Positions 27,522-36,211 of a stretch of 64,000 nucleotides of DNA are shown here, in pieces (position 1 is the first letter of the stretch; each line of letters begins with the position of its first letter). A program made the position numbers and the translations under genes. The notes beneath the pieces are model-generated. The model saw only the letters and a list, made by a program, of their open reading frames with translations. It had not been told where the DNA came from and made no database searches. The DNA comes from Campylobacter concisus. Lineage in GTDB: Bacteria > Campylobacterota > Campylobacteria > Campylobacterales > Campylobacteraceae. The stretch lies in contig NZ_LVLC01000023.1 of assembly GCF_002092855.1 (NCBI RefSeq), positions 83,501-147,500 of the forward strand. Reading direction: 5' to 3'.

Positions 27522-28237
27522 TTCAATCTCCATTCGTATTTCATTATATTTTCGATTGCCAAAAAATCATATAGATCATCTATTTCGTAACATTGATATC
27601 GCTTTATCTCATAAAAAGTATTTCTTTGCGTATAAAATGTTTTTTCTTCTAGAAAATTTTTTATTTTAACTATATAAGCAACTCCATAAGGAAAATATGC
27701 CTTTTCATTATCCTGTCGCCTTGTAGTAAATTTGAGCTCTTTACAAAATGGAACGATATGACCATTATTTAAAATTTTCTTCATGATAGATGGATGCTCA
27801 TGCACTTCCCCTATGCTAGATATTGAGTCAAATTTTTCTTGATTATCTACTATTTTTTCTATCATTGTATCTACATCATCATTTTCTCTCAAAGGCGATG
27901 TGGGCTCTAATAAAACTATATAGTCAAACTCTTTTTTTAATTCATTTTTATAATAATCTATAGTATGTTTTACGGTATCAAAGGTTGTAGCTGTGTCACT
28001 TGCCAACTCGCTTGGTCTTAAAAAAGGGACATTTGCATCATATTTTTTTGAAATTTCTGCAATTTTCTCATCGTCAGTGCTAACCATGACTTCATCTAAA
28101 TATTTACTATTCAGCCCAGCCTCTATACTCCATACTACAAGTGGTTTTCCACATAATTCTTTAATATTTTTTCCAGGTAGCCCTTTGCTGCCACCTCTTG
28201 CCGGTATAATCGCTAAAAAACTATTATTTTTATACAT
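27518..28237 (-). CDS. legF: CMP-nonulosonate (legionaminate-type) cytidylyltransferase
   Basis: 239 residues with the CMP-sialic acid synthetase start IIPARGGSKGLPGKNI (RGGSKG 14-19), then VSTDDEKIAEISKKY and LLEPTSPLREN. The enzyme couples CTP and a free nonulosonic acid to give the CMP-sugar used by transferases. It corresponds to C. jejuni PtmB/LegF. The start overlaps the ptmE stop by one base (TAATG). Legionaminic rather than sialic or pseudaminic acid is inferred from the ptm/leg neighbours. Confidence 0.9.
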   Translation of the reverse strand: MYKNNSFLAIIPARGGSKGLPGKNIKELCGKPLVVWSIEAGLNSKYLDEVMVSTDDEKIAEISKKYDANVPFLRPSELASDTATTFDTVKHTIDYYKNELKKEFDYIVLLEPTSPLRENDDVDTMIEKIVDNQEKFDSISSIGEVHEHPSIMKKILNNGHIVPFCKELKFTTRRQDNEKAYFPYGVAYIVKIKNFLEEKTFYTQRNTFYEIKRYQCYEIDDLYDFLAIENIMKYEWRLK

Positions 28238-29283
28238 TAAAAAACTTCTTTATATTCTTCATTTGCTTTTTGGTATTCTTCAATACGTCCGATATCAAGC
28301 CAATATTCTCTGATCGGAAATGATATAACATTTTTACTTAATTTTATTAGCTTTTCAAACAGCGTAGGCATATCATAAAACTCATTTTTTGGTATTAGAT
28401 CTAAAATTTCAGGTGAAAGCATATATATCCCAGCACTTACGAAAAATTTCTGCACTGGTTTCTCTGAGATCTCTACTATCTTGTTGTCATTCATTTTTAC
28501 AACGCCATAAGGCACTTCGTAGTCATACTCTCTTACACACATTGTAGCCGTCGCTTTATTTAGCGTGTGGTAGTTAAAAATATGCTCGAAATTTACATTT
28601 GTAAGAAGATCGCCATTCATTACAAAAAATGGTTCGTTTGGTCGCTCTTTAAGTAGGCTTAATGCACCTGCTGTACCCATTCTTTTTTGCTCTAAAATGT
28701 AGTCGATGTTTACTCCAAATTCTTTGCCGTCACCAAAATAGTCCTTGATGATGCCTGCATTAAAATTTACACACATAGTAATATTTACAAAGCCATACTC
28801 TGCAAATTTCTCAACTATCGTTTGAAGTATCGGCTTGTTTCCGACCTTTAACATTGGCTTTGGAGTATCTTGCGTAAGTGGTCTAAGTCTAGTACCAAGA
28901 CCTCCTACCATTAAAATGACTTTGTTTGTCTTGATCTTTGGCTCAACAAGCTCTTCTATCTCTTTTAAGTCTAATACTATTCCGTTATCATCTACTATTG
29001 GTATCTGGTGAAGTTTTTTGGATAATGCTATCTTTAAAATTTCTTCTTTTGTATTAGAAATTTTTGCAACAGCTGGCTCTTTATAAATGATCGTCTCTAT
29101 AGAGCTGTCAAGGTCTAGCCCTCTTAATATGCCTCTTCTTATATCGCCGTCAGTCAGTGTTCCAAGAAGCTTATCATTATCATCAACAACTAAAGCTATC
29201 TGCATAGCTCCGATATCTATAATTCCCAAGGCTTCCTTTATAGTGGCATTTTGTTTTAGCTTTATGTTTTCTATGTTTTTCAT
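28237..29283 (-). CDS. ptmE: CBS-domain nucleotidyltransferase, PtmE-like
   Basis: 348 residues in two parts. Residues 5-113 form a pair of CBS domains (ALVVDDNDKLLGTLTDGDIRRG; IPIVDDNGIVLD). From 121 a sugar-phosphate nucleotidyltransferase follows, with GGLGTRLRPLT at 127-137, KPMLKVGNKPILQ, and the FVMNGDLL metal site. In C. jejuni PtmE is the glucosamine-1-phosphate guanylyltransferase that starts the GDP-based legionaminic pathway. The CBS pair may sense nucleotides. It overlaps the PIG-L gene stop by four bases. Confidence 0.9.
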   Translation of the reverse strand: MKNIENIKLKQNATIKEALGIIDIGAMQIALVVDDNDKLLGTLTDGDIRRGILRGLDLDSSIETIIYKEPAVAKISNTKEEILKIALSKKLHQIPIVDDNGIVLDLKEIEELVEPKIKTNKVILMVGGLGTRLRPLTQDTPKPMLKVGNKPILQTIVEKFAEYGFVNITMCVNFNAGIIKDYFGDGKEFGVNIDYILEQKRMGTAGALSLLKERPNEPFFVMNGDLLTNVNFEHIFNYHTLNKATATMCVREYDYEVPYGVVKMNDNKIVEISEKPVQKFFVSAGIYMLSPEILDLIPKNEFYDMPTLFEKLIKLSKNVISFPIREYWLDIGRIEEYQKANEEYKEVF

Positions 29284-29939
29284 AAAATTTCCTTTAAAAG
29301 CATAAAACTTTCAGCATATTCACACCCACAAGTTGCCCCCCTTAAGACAGCTAAAGCTCTTATATTCTTTTCACTTCTTGGAAATGGATGCTCAGCAACT
29401 TCGCTCTTAAAAATTTTCATAATTTCTATTTTTTTTTCAAAATATTCGCTTATATCAACAAATGAATTCGGTATAAAAGAATCTTCTTTTGTGCTAGGCG
29501 CAAATTCAGTTTCACTTAATGTCTCCATCATATATATCTTTTTGATAAATGGATATCTAAACACTTTTGTACAGCTATAGCTCGCCTCAAAAATTTTCCT
29601 ATGGTCACTATGCACGTCACCTTTAAATGGAAGGTATATAATGCTTGGCCTTACCTCATTTATTACCTTTGAGACTTTGCCTATAAGCTCGCTCATACTA
29701 TACTCATCTACTCGCATTGTCTTAAGCCCCAAACTAAAAACACCATCAAATTTATAAACGTCTGAAGCTTGTTTTATCTCATTTTCCCTAGTAGTATAAT
29801 AATCGCTACCCTCGTCTATTTTTGTACAAATAAGCCAATAAATTTTATCTCCATTATGCTTGTGCTTAAGTAGCGTACCACCACAACCCAATGTCTCATC
29901 GTCTGGATGAACGGCCACCACAAGAATTTTGCTTTTCAT
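29280..29939 (-). CDS. PIG-L/LmbE-family deacetylase
   Basis: 219 residues with the zinc site AHPDDE (H11, D13, D14, E15) and HSDH at 110-113. PIG-L enzymes remove N-acetyl groups from GlcNAc-type substrates in cytosol or at membranes. Here the gene overlaps a formyltransferase gene by four bases, so a deacetylate-then-formylate exchange on an amino sugar is plausible. I do not recall such a gene between ptmE and legG in C. jejuni 11168. Confidence 0.88.
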   Translation of the reverse strand: MKSKILVVAVHPDDETLGCGGTLLKHKHNGDKIYWLICTKIDEGSDYYTTRENEIKQASDVYKFDGVFSLGLKTMRVDEYSMSELIGKVSKVINEVRPSIIYLPFKGDVHSDHRKIFEASYSCTKVFRYPFIKKIYMMETLSETEFAPSTKEDSFIPNSFVDISEYFEKKIEIMKIFKSEVAEHPFPRSEKNIRALAVLRGATCGCEYAESFMLLKEIL

Positions 29940-30817
29940 AAATATTCTCCAACTTTAGGCAATTCTTTGAAACCATGATCTATAATTTTGATTGCCTTAT
30001 CATATGTTTTTACCATAATACTCTTGCCATCATTCTCTAGAACTTTACCAAATTCAATATTATTTTGGTCAAATTCCACTTCCTCTACCTTCCATATAGA
30101 TATATCTTGCCCATTATATTCCACATGAGCTCCAACGTAAGGTTTTGTTAACGCCCGAACAAGATTATATATCGCCCTAGATGTCATTCTAAAGTCAATT
30201 TTTCCATCTACCTTACCTCTTTTTCTCCATACATTAGCCAAATCATTATTTTGTTTGATTGTTTTAAAACTATTGTTTTGTAGCTTTGGCAAAAAGGTTT
30301 CTATTTGCTTTAGTGCAACATTTGAAACTTTATTATATAGGCTTTTTGCATCATCTTCGTATAAAATTTCGATCTTTTCTTGAGACAATATATCCCCATC
30401 ATCTGTACCTTCTGTCATGAAAAAGAATGTAGAGCCACTGTCATTAAGTCCAAGAGCCAAAGCCCAAATAAGCGGGTGTCTACCTCTATTTTTTGGCAGC
30501 AAAGCTGGATGATATCCAACAACTCCCATTTTTGGTAAACCGAGTAAATCCTTTTTTATTAAATTTGACCAGCCAAAGCAAAATATAATATCCGGACTTA
30601 AACTTCTTATCCAAGCAATATTTTCATTAGAATTTATATCATCTATATATTTAAATGGAATATCTGCCTTCTTGCAAAGTGGAGTTAAATCCTTAAAATC
30701 AGAGTTAAAATCAGATTTTTTTTTGGTGCAAATTCCAACTATTTCCGCGTTTAGTTCGATAAGCTTTTTTAAGGCTTTATATGAAAACTCGACAGTACCT
30801 ATAAATAAAATTTTCAT
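29936..30817 (-). CDS. Formyltransferase-family protein with altered NxH motif
   Basis: 293 residues. The formyltransferase N-terminal domain is recognised by FCFGWSNLIKKDLL, YHPALLPKNRGRHPLIWAL and GTDDGDILSQEKIEI; the C-terminal OB-like domain follows. The usual catalytic N-x-H is G101-Y102-H103, so the asparagine is replaced by glycine, while H103 and the acidic GTDDGD loop remain. It would use N10-formyl-tetrahydrofolate to formylate a sugar amine. The pairing with PIG-L suggests acting on the amine that enzyme frees. Whether the altered site changes donor or rate is unknown. Confidence 0.8.
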   Translation of the reverse strand: MKILFIGTVEFSYKALKKLIELNAEIVGICTKKKSDFNSDFKDLTPLCKKADIPFKYIDDINSNENIAWIRSLSPDIIFCFGWSNLIKKDLLGLPKMGVVGYHPALLPKNRGRHPLIWALALGLNDSGSTFFFMTEGTDDGDILSQEKIEILYEDDAKSLYNKVSNVALKQIETFLPKLQNNSFKTIKQNNDLANVWRKRGKVDGKIDFRMTSRAIYNLVRALTKPYVGAHVEYNGQDISIWKVEEVEFDQNNIEFGKVLENDGKSIMVKTYDKAIKIIDHGFKELPKVGEYL

Positions 30818-31977
30818 AAATCAACCTTTAAATCATAAAATGATTTCTTCAAAATATTTGTTAAATCCACTTTTTTTATAACTTCTATTATTTTTTTACT
30901 AGCACACCCATTGCCATACGGATTTACTACACTTTTTAAAACATATTGAAATTCGCAAGAATATACCTTATTAAAAGCTTCTAAAATAGAATTTTTATCG
31001 GGCTTGCAGTCAATTACGCTAGACGCCTTTATGCGTCCCTTTTGTCTATCTCCGATATTTACGGTAGCTATCTTAAAGCTAGGAGCTTCCGCAAGCCCGC
31101 TAGAGCTATTTCCAACCACTGCATCTACATACTGAAGAGCACTCAAGTATCTTAATTGTCCAAGAGAAGTGAAACAAACTGATTTATCTTGGTTATTAGA
31201 TACATATCTGTCAATCATTAAATTTATAATTCTTCCATCTGTGTCACTATTTGCCTTCGTAAATATAATATTTGTATTTTCTAGCTCATCTATAGCATTT
31301 AATAACGCTTGAAATTGCTCTTCTGCAGTATTATTTTCCAAAGTAACAGGATGAAAAGTAACTAATAAATTTTTTTTATTTAACTTAAAATTTATTGACT
31401 CCTCAAACTCTTTTTTATTTAAGAGTTTTAGTCTTTTTATATTTTCTACTCCCATGCCACCTACGTTATAAACTCTATCTGGATGCTCGCCAAGCTGAAT
31501 CACCCTATTTTTATATTCATTAGTTGCAGTAAAATGCAAATGGCTCATTTTGGTAATACTATGCCTTATTGCTTCGTCTATTAATCCTTCGGTTGCTTCT
31601 CCGCCGTGGATATGGGCGATCGGAATTCGAGCTATCATTGCAGCACTAGCTGCACTAAATATTTCATATCTATCACCAAGTACAACAACAATATCTGGGT
31701 TGAGCTCTTCATAAGCCTCACTAAAAGATATCTGAGCCAGCCCCATTGATTTTGAAATTCCTATAGATGTATCTGACGATAAAAGAATTTCTATCTTTTT
31801 ATCTATCTTAAATTCTTTTTCTATCTCTTTATATGTGAGCCCAAATTCAGGACTTAAGTGCATGCCAGTAACAATAAGCTGAAGCTTAAGCTCACTATCT
31901 GCCTCGATCTCTTTTAAGAGCCAGTAAAGCAGGCCATATTCAGCTCTAGTGCTTGTCACTACACAAATTTTTCTCAT
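30814..31977 (-). CDS. legG: NDP-sugar hydrolysing 2-epimerase, LegG/NeuC-like
   Basis: 387 residues of the UDP-GlcNAc 2-epimerase fold (GT-B like): CVVTSTRAEYGLL at the N-terminus, VVLGDRYEIFSAASAA, HIHGGEATEGLIDEAIRHSI with the family histidines and acids, then VGNSSSGLAEAPSF and NIGDRQKGRIKASSVID. These hydrolysing epimerases release the free 2-epimerised sugar; in C. jejuni LegG acts on GDP-diNAcBac to give the legionaminate precursor. ATGA overlap with legI. Confidence 0.9.
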   Translation of the reverse strand: MRKICVVTSTRAEYGLLYWLLKEIEADSELKLQLIVTGMHLSPEFGLTYKEIEKEFKIDKKIEILLSSDTSIGISKSMGLAQISFSEAYEELNPDIVVVLGDRYEIFSAASAAMIARIPIAHIHGGEATEGLIDEAIRHSITKMSHLHFTATNEYKNRVIQLGEHPDRVYNVGGMGVENIKRLKLLNKKEFEESINFKLNKKNLLVTFHPVTLENNTAEEQFQALLNAIDELENTNIIFTKANSDTDGRIINLMIDRYVSNNQDKSVCFTSLGQLRYLSALQYVDAVVGNSSSGLAEAPSFKIATVNIGDRQKGRIKASSVIDCKPDKNSILEAFNKVYSCEFQYVLKSVVNPYGNGCASKKIIEVIKKVDLTNILKKSFYDLKVDL

Positions 31978-32975
31978 ATCAACTCATCTTGTTTATAGTC
32001 TTTTTGTGAAATTTGCCCGATCACCTCATCCCACCTCATAGGATTTATGCCGTCTCCTGGGCGTTTTACGCAGATATTTTGCTCGCTAAAAATTTCACCT
32101 TTTTTTATATCACACCTAGCCATTATCGATTTTCTAACTATTTTTATGTTTTCACGCTCGCTATCACTAAAATGTTTTAGTCCATTTCCAAGTGCTAGCT
32201 CGATATTTCTAATGGCTTTAACCATCGCCACTAGCTCATCTGGCTCAAGACTAGCCTTATGATCAGGTCCAGGAAGACTCTTATCAAGCGTAAAGTGCTT
32301 TTCTATGATCTTTGCACCCATGGCAACCGCTGCGATATCAACCTCGATGCCAAGAGTATGATCGCTATATCCGACCTCAAGACCAAAGGCATTTTTAAGA
32401 GTTATCATCGCCTTTAAATTTACATCCTCCATTGGCGTTGGATACTGCGTATTTGCATGAAGAAGACTTATGTTTTCACGTTTCGTGCCACTTTTTACAA
32501 GTGTTTCTATCGCGGCTTCCACCTCGCCTAAATTTGCCATGCCAGTTGAGAGAATGATCTTTTTATTAAGCCCACCTATCTGCCTAAGATAAGGTAAATT
32601 TGTTATCTCGCCACTTGGGATCTTAAATGTACTAAGCCCAAGCTCATCAAGAAGCTTTATACTGTCGCTATCAAAAGGTGTTGAGAGAAACGTGATATTT
32701 TTTTCTTTGCAGTAGGCTATGAGCTCTTTATGCATATCCTCATTTAATTCAAGCTTTTTTATCATCTCAAACTGACTCTCGTTTTTATCGGTAGTTTGTT
32801 TTTGATAGTTAGCCTTTTGTGCGTTTTTTGAAACTAGGTTTTGAGCTTTAAAGGTTTGAAATTTTACCGCGTTAGCGCCAGCTCTGGCTGCTACATCGAT
32901 CAGTTTTTTGGCTAAATTTATATCGCCATTGTGATTAACCCCAGCCTCAGCTATGATAAAAACCCTATTTGACAT
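31974..32975 (-). CDS. legI: Nonulosonate synthase, LegI/NeuB-like
   Basis: 333 residues from ATG 32975 (GGAG nine bases upstream). The TIM-barrel part contains IIAEAGVNHNGDINLAK, VKFQTFK, KIPSGEITNLPYL, STGMANLGEVEAA, VGYSDHTLG and EKHFTLD. The C-terminal SAF (antifreeze-like) domain includes KKGEIFSEQNICVKRPG. The enzyme condenses PEP with a 6-carbon diamino-mannose derivative to give the nine-carbon acid. It overlaps the upstream formyltransferase stop. Confidence 0.93.
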   Translation of the reverse strand: MSNRVFIIAEAGVNHNGDINLAKKLIDVAARAGANAVKFQTFKAQNLVSKNAQKANYQKQTTDKNESQFEMIKKLELNEDMHKELIAYCKEKNITFLSTPFDSDSIKLLDELGLSTFKIPSGEITNLPYLRQIGGLNKKIILSTGMANLGEVEAAIETLVKSGTKRENISLLHANTQYPTPMEDVNLKAMITLKNAFGLEVGYSDHTLGIEVDIAAVAMGAKIIEKHFTLDKSLPGPDHKASLEPDELVAMVKAIRNIELALGNGLKHFSDSERENIKIVRKSIMARCDIKKGEIFSEQNICVKRPGDGINPMRWDEVIGQISQKDYKQDELI

Positions 32976-33852
32976 CAAATCTATCTCCTACTTTTATCTT
33001 TCCAGCATACTCATACTCTACAACTTTTATAAAGCTATCTCGTGTTTTAACCAAAAAAGAATCTCCATCTTTACACAAGATCGCGCCAGGTATGCATTTG
33101 TATAGCGGTGCATCCTTTATAAGCTCTACTTTATTTATTTTCATCTCTTTACCATTTAAAAACGCCCTTGCTACTATAGCCGGATAACAAATGGCACGTA
33201 CAAAATTAAATACCTCTCTGCTTGTTTGGTTAAAATTTAAATTTTCATCGCCTTCTATACGTCTTGAGCAGTAAAACCCAACACCCTCTTGTTTTTTGGA
33301 CTCTGCTTTACCGTTTTTAAATAGACATATCGCCTGATATAGTATGTTCGCACACTCGCTATGCGCTTTTGTTAGTATGCTTTTGTAGTCATCGTTGTCT
33401 GTTATGTCAAAACATTTTTGTAAGATTATGTCACCGGTATCTATACCAGTATCCATATAATGTATAGTTATTCCAAATTCTTTTTCGTCATTTATCAAAG
33501 CCCAGTTTAGGATATTTCTGCCTCGATAAAACGGTAATTTACCTGCGTGACAATTTATAGTTTTATATTTTGGCAAATTTATGATCTTGGGTTTAAAAAT
33601 TTGATTAAAAGACATTGATACAAACAAATCACAATCATATTGTTTAATTCTGTCAATAAACTCATCAGAATTTATATCTTTATGCTTTAAATAGTCAATT
33701 TTAAATTCGTTTGTATAATTTAGAAGTTTTTCATCATTTGAATCATACCTGGCACAGATGAATTTTATCTCTATATCTTTGTCTTGAATGAGTTTGTCAA
33801 ATGCATTGTGGCTCCAAACTCCATCTGCAAAATACCCTATTTTAAGCTTCAT
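32965..33852 (-). CDS. Sugar N-formyltransferase-like protein
   Basis: 295 residues. The canonical catalytic triad is intact: N100-C101-H102 (INCHAGKLPFYRGR) and D138 in DTGIDTGDI. The C-terminal domain follows, ending YAGKIKVGDRF. It lies between legC and legI, the place where a LegH N-acetyltransferase acts in the C. jejuni pathway. A reasonable inference is that it formylates the 4-amine made by LegC, giving an N-formyl instead of N-acetyl group at C7 of the final nonulosonic acid. Methionyl-tRNA formyltransferase is unlikely given context and size. Confidence 0.82.
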   Translation of the reverse strand: MKLKIGYFADGVWSHNAFDKLIQDKDIEIKFICARYDSNDEKLLNYTNEFKIDYLKHKDINSDEFIDRIKQYDCDLFVSMSFNQIFKPKIINLPKYKTINCHAGKLPFYRGRNILNWALINDEKEFGITIHYMDTGIDTGDIILQKCFDITDNDDYKSILTKAHSECANILYQAICLFKNGKAESKKQEGVGFYCSRRIEGDENLNFNQTSREVFNFVRAICYPAIVARAFLNGKEMKINKVELIKDAPLYKCIPGAILCKDGDSFLVKTRDSFIKVVEYEYAGKIKVGDRFDVK

Positions 33853-33882
33853 ACCACTATCCTTATTATTTTGCGTATATGG

Positions 33883-35034
33883 CTAAACTCTTGCGCTGCT
33901 TGGGATATTTACTATCCTATCGCTTAGAAATTTAGCATTTTTTAGCTCATCTCTTTGGCAGTCCTTAAACATATCAAGCTCATTCATAAGCTGCCAGATA
34001 GGTCGTGTAAAAACGCCATTTTCATTACTAAATTTCAAAAACTCATCTCTTTTTTCGCGACTATCAAATAGCACCGCATTTAGCCAAAAATTTGACCTAG
34101 CGTCCGCTGGCTCATCTATAAATTTCACATCATCAAATTTAGAAAAATACTCTTTATAGATCATCGCAAGCTCGCGTTTGCTCTTTAAAAATAGCTCTAA
34201 ATTTTCAAGCTGCGCCACAAGTAAGGCTGCATTTAAATTTGGTAGGCGGTAGTTGTAGCCTATCTCGCTGTGGCGGTATTCAAAAGGATGTGGCACCTTG
34301 GCCGTTGTGGTGATAAATTTAGCGTGCTTTGCTATCTCCTCGTCGTTTGTGATGATAGCTCCGCCTCCTCCGCTTGTGACGATCTTATTGCCATTAAAGC
34401 TCATCGCTGCAAGCTTACCAAAATTCCCTGTATGAGTGCCCTTGTAGTAGCTGCCAAGGCTCTCGGCGCTATCTTCTACCAAAGCGATGTTCCAACGCTT
34501 GCAAATTTCAGCTATCTCAACTATCTTGCAAGGTAGCCCGAAAGTATGCATAGGCACGCAGGCACGCACTATCCTGCCGCTAGTTTTATTTACGCAGTTG
34601 CCGTCTTTTAGCTTGCAGTTTTTCTCTAAAAACTCGCTAAGCGCTGCTGGCGACATACCAAGCGTGTCAAGGTCAACGTCCACAAAAACTGGCTTTGCAA
34701 AAAGGTAGCTAATGGCATTGCAAGTGGCTATAAAAGTAACTGGCTGGGTGATCACTTCGTCATTTTGCTCTACGCCGGCTAACTTTAGGCAGATGTGAAG
34801 CGCAGAGGTGCCATTTGTCGTAGCAACTGCAAATTTTGCTCCTACCATTTGAGCTAGCTTGCTCTCAAACTCATCTACAAATTTACCAACACTTGAGACA
34901 AAGCTAGAGTCGATGCATTCAAGCAGATATTTTTTCTCGTTGCCTATAAATTTAGGCTCGTGAAGTGGGACTTTGTCCTTACCAAAGGTACTTTTTATAA
35001 ATTTCAAAACCTCGTCAAAATCACATTTTTTCAT
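33883..35034 (-). CDS. legC: PLP aminotransferase LegC-like (DegT/DnrJ/EryC1)
   Basis: 383 residues. PLP lysine K217 lies in MSFNGNKIVTSGGGG, the ring aspartate D188 in LVEDSAESLG, and the phosphate-binding TTNGTSALH at 72-80. It should transfer an amino group to C4 of the 4-keto-6-deoxy intermediate made by LegB, as in the legionaminic pathway. Base composition is richer in GC than the glycosyltransferase block, like the chromosomal core, hinting that the leg genes are older here. Start overlaps legB by 14 bases. Confidence 0.9.
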   Translation of the reverse strand: MKKCDFDEVLKFIKSTFGKDKVPLHEPKFIGNEKKYLLECIDSSFVSSVGKFVDEFESKLAQMVGAKFAVATTNGTSALHICLKLAGVEQNDEVITQPVTFIATCNAISYLFAKPVFVDVDLDTLGMSPAALSEFLEKNCKLKDGNCVNKTSGRIVRACVPMHTFGLPCKIVEIAEICKRWNIALVEDSAESLGSYYKGTHTGNFGKLAAMSFNGNKIVTSGGGGAIITNDEEIAKHAKFITTTAKVPHPFEYRHSEIGYNYRLPNLNAALLVAQLENLELFLKSKRELAMIYKEYFSKFDDVKFIDEPADARSNFWLNAVLFDSREKRDEFLKFSNENGVFTRPIWQLMNELDMFKDCQRDELKNAKFLSDRIVNIPSSARV

Positions 35035-36211
35035 CGAGATATTTTCCTGTTTCTTTATGCATAAAATTTGGTATGAGCTCGAAAACTTCGCGCAAAACGT
35101 CCTCTTTGCTCCATGTCAAGCTTGATTTTAAATTTAAGATGTTGTTTTTGAAAATTTCCAGCTTTTTGCTGTCAAAATTTGCATCATTTTTGACTATGCC
35201 GATGTTTTGAAGTCTTTGCATGTCAAGCTTCTCGCCATCAACGAAAAACTCCTCATAGTCCTTCTCTCCAGTCGTATCGCTAGGCGCAAAAAGACAAGGG
35301 TAAAAGCCATCTTTTGGAAGCACTTTTGCAAGCTTTCTAGCCTCCTCCTCATTTTCACACAAAAATGGCTCGTAGCCTAAATTTGCTAAGTACCGCTTGG
35401 CTATCTCACTAAATGTTATGAGGTCTAAATTTTTATCTAGTTTTGGGAAAAATATATCTCTATTTTTCCCAAAAATGGTGCTTAAAAGGCAGAGCTCGCC
35501 GCTCTCTTTTGGTGTTAAAAAGTAGCGTCTGACATCATTTGGAGCGACTATGGGCTGGGACTTTTCTATGCGTTTTTGAAAACCAAAAAGAAGCGAGCCG
35601 TCGCTAAATGCCACGTTTGCAAACCTGGCCATCGAGACGTCGATCTCTAAAGAGTGCCTAAACGCAAACATCTCCATGATGCGCTTGCTAGCTCCCATTA
35701 AATTTACAGGGTTTGCGGCCTTATCGGTGCTGACGCAGAAATATTTTTTTGACTTCATACCAAAGGCTTGTGCTAGTGTTTTGTCGGTGTTAAAGATATT
35801 TGTTTCAAGCATTCTCATGAGTGTAAACGGATCTTTTTCGCTTCTAACGTGCTTTAGCGCTGATAAATTTAACACGTAGTCAAATCTACCACTTTGCGCC
35901 AAAAGTGCGTCAAATTCGGCACTTGCAACATCTATGGCAAAAGTTTTAAAGTCGCCATTTATATATCCAAACTCGCTTCTTATGTCACGCACTAGCTCGA
36001 CAAGGTTGTTTTCAGAGATATCAACGACGTATAGTTTTTTTGGATCTCTTATAAAAATTTCTTTTGTCACGGCTGAACCGATAGAACCGGCACCACCAAT
36101 AACTAGAAAGCTCGAACTTGAAACTATCTCTTTTAAATTTTTCCCAAGCGCATTTATATCATCTTCAAAAAGATTTTTCGTGCGTCCTATTAAACTTAAG
36201 ATATTGTTCAT
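35021..36211 (-). CDS. legB: NDP-GlcNAc 4,6-dehydratase, LegB-like
   Basis: 396 residues, extended SDR of the UDP-GlcNAc C4,6-dehydratase family. NAD loop LVIGGAGSIGSAV near 36-48, VDISENNLVELVRDI, LNLSALKHVRSEKDPF, and CVSTDKAANPVNLMGASKR with the family SMK-like catalytic area, where the S/T-M/D-K triad replaces the usual tyrosine. In C. jejuni LegB works on GDP-GlcNAc. The N-terminal 30-residue helix and the C-terminal extension past 300 are typical of LegB relative to PseB. Confidence 0.9.
   Translation of the reverse strand: MNNILSLIGRTKNLFEDDINALGKNLKEIVSSSSFLVIGGAGSIGSAVTKEIFIRDPKKLYVVDISENNLVELVRDIRSEFGYINGDFKTFAIDVASAEFDALLAQSGRFDYVLNLSALKHVRSEKDPFTLMRMLETNIFNTDKTLAQAFGMKSKKYFCVSTDKAANPVNLMGASKRIMEMFAFRHSLEIDVSMARFANVAFSDGSLLFGFQKRIEKSQPIVAPNDVRRYFLTPKESGELCLLSTIFGKNRDIFFPKLDKNLDLITFSEIAKRYLANLGYEPFLCENEEEARKLAKVLPKDGFYPCLFAPSDTTGEKDYEEFFVDGEKLDMQRLQNIGIVKNDANFDSKKLEIFKNNILNLKSSLTWSKEDVLREVFELIPNFMHKETGKYLDEKM

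Noticed and set aside
29936..33852. fmt (methionyl-tRNA formyltransferase)
   Set aside because: Two copies lie inside the nonulosonate operon, neither is next to def, and one has an altered active site; sugar formylation is more likely.
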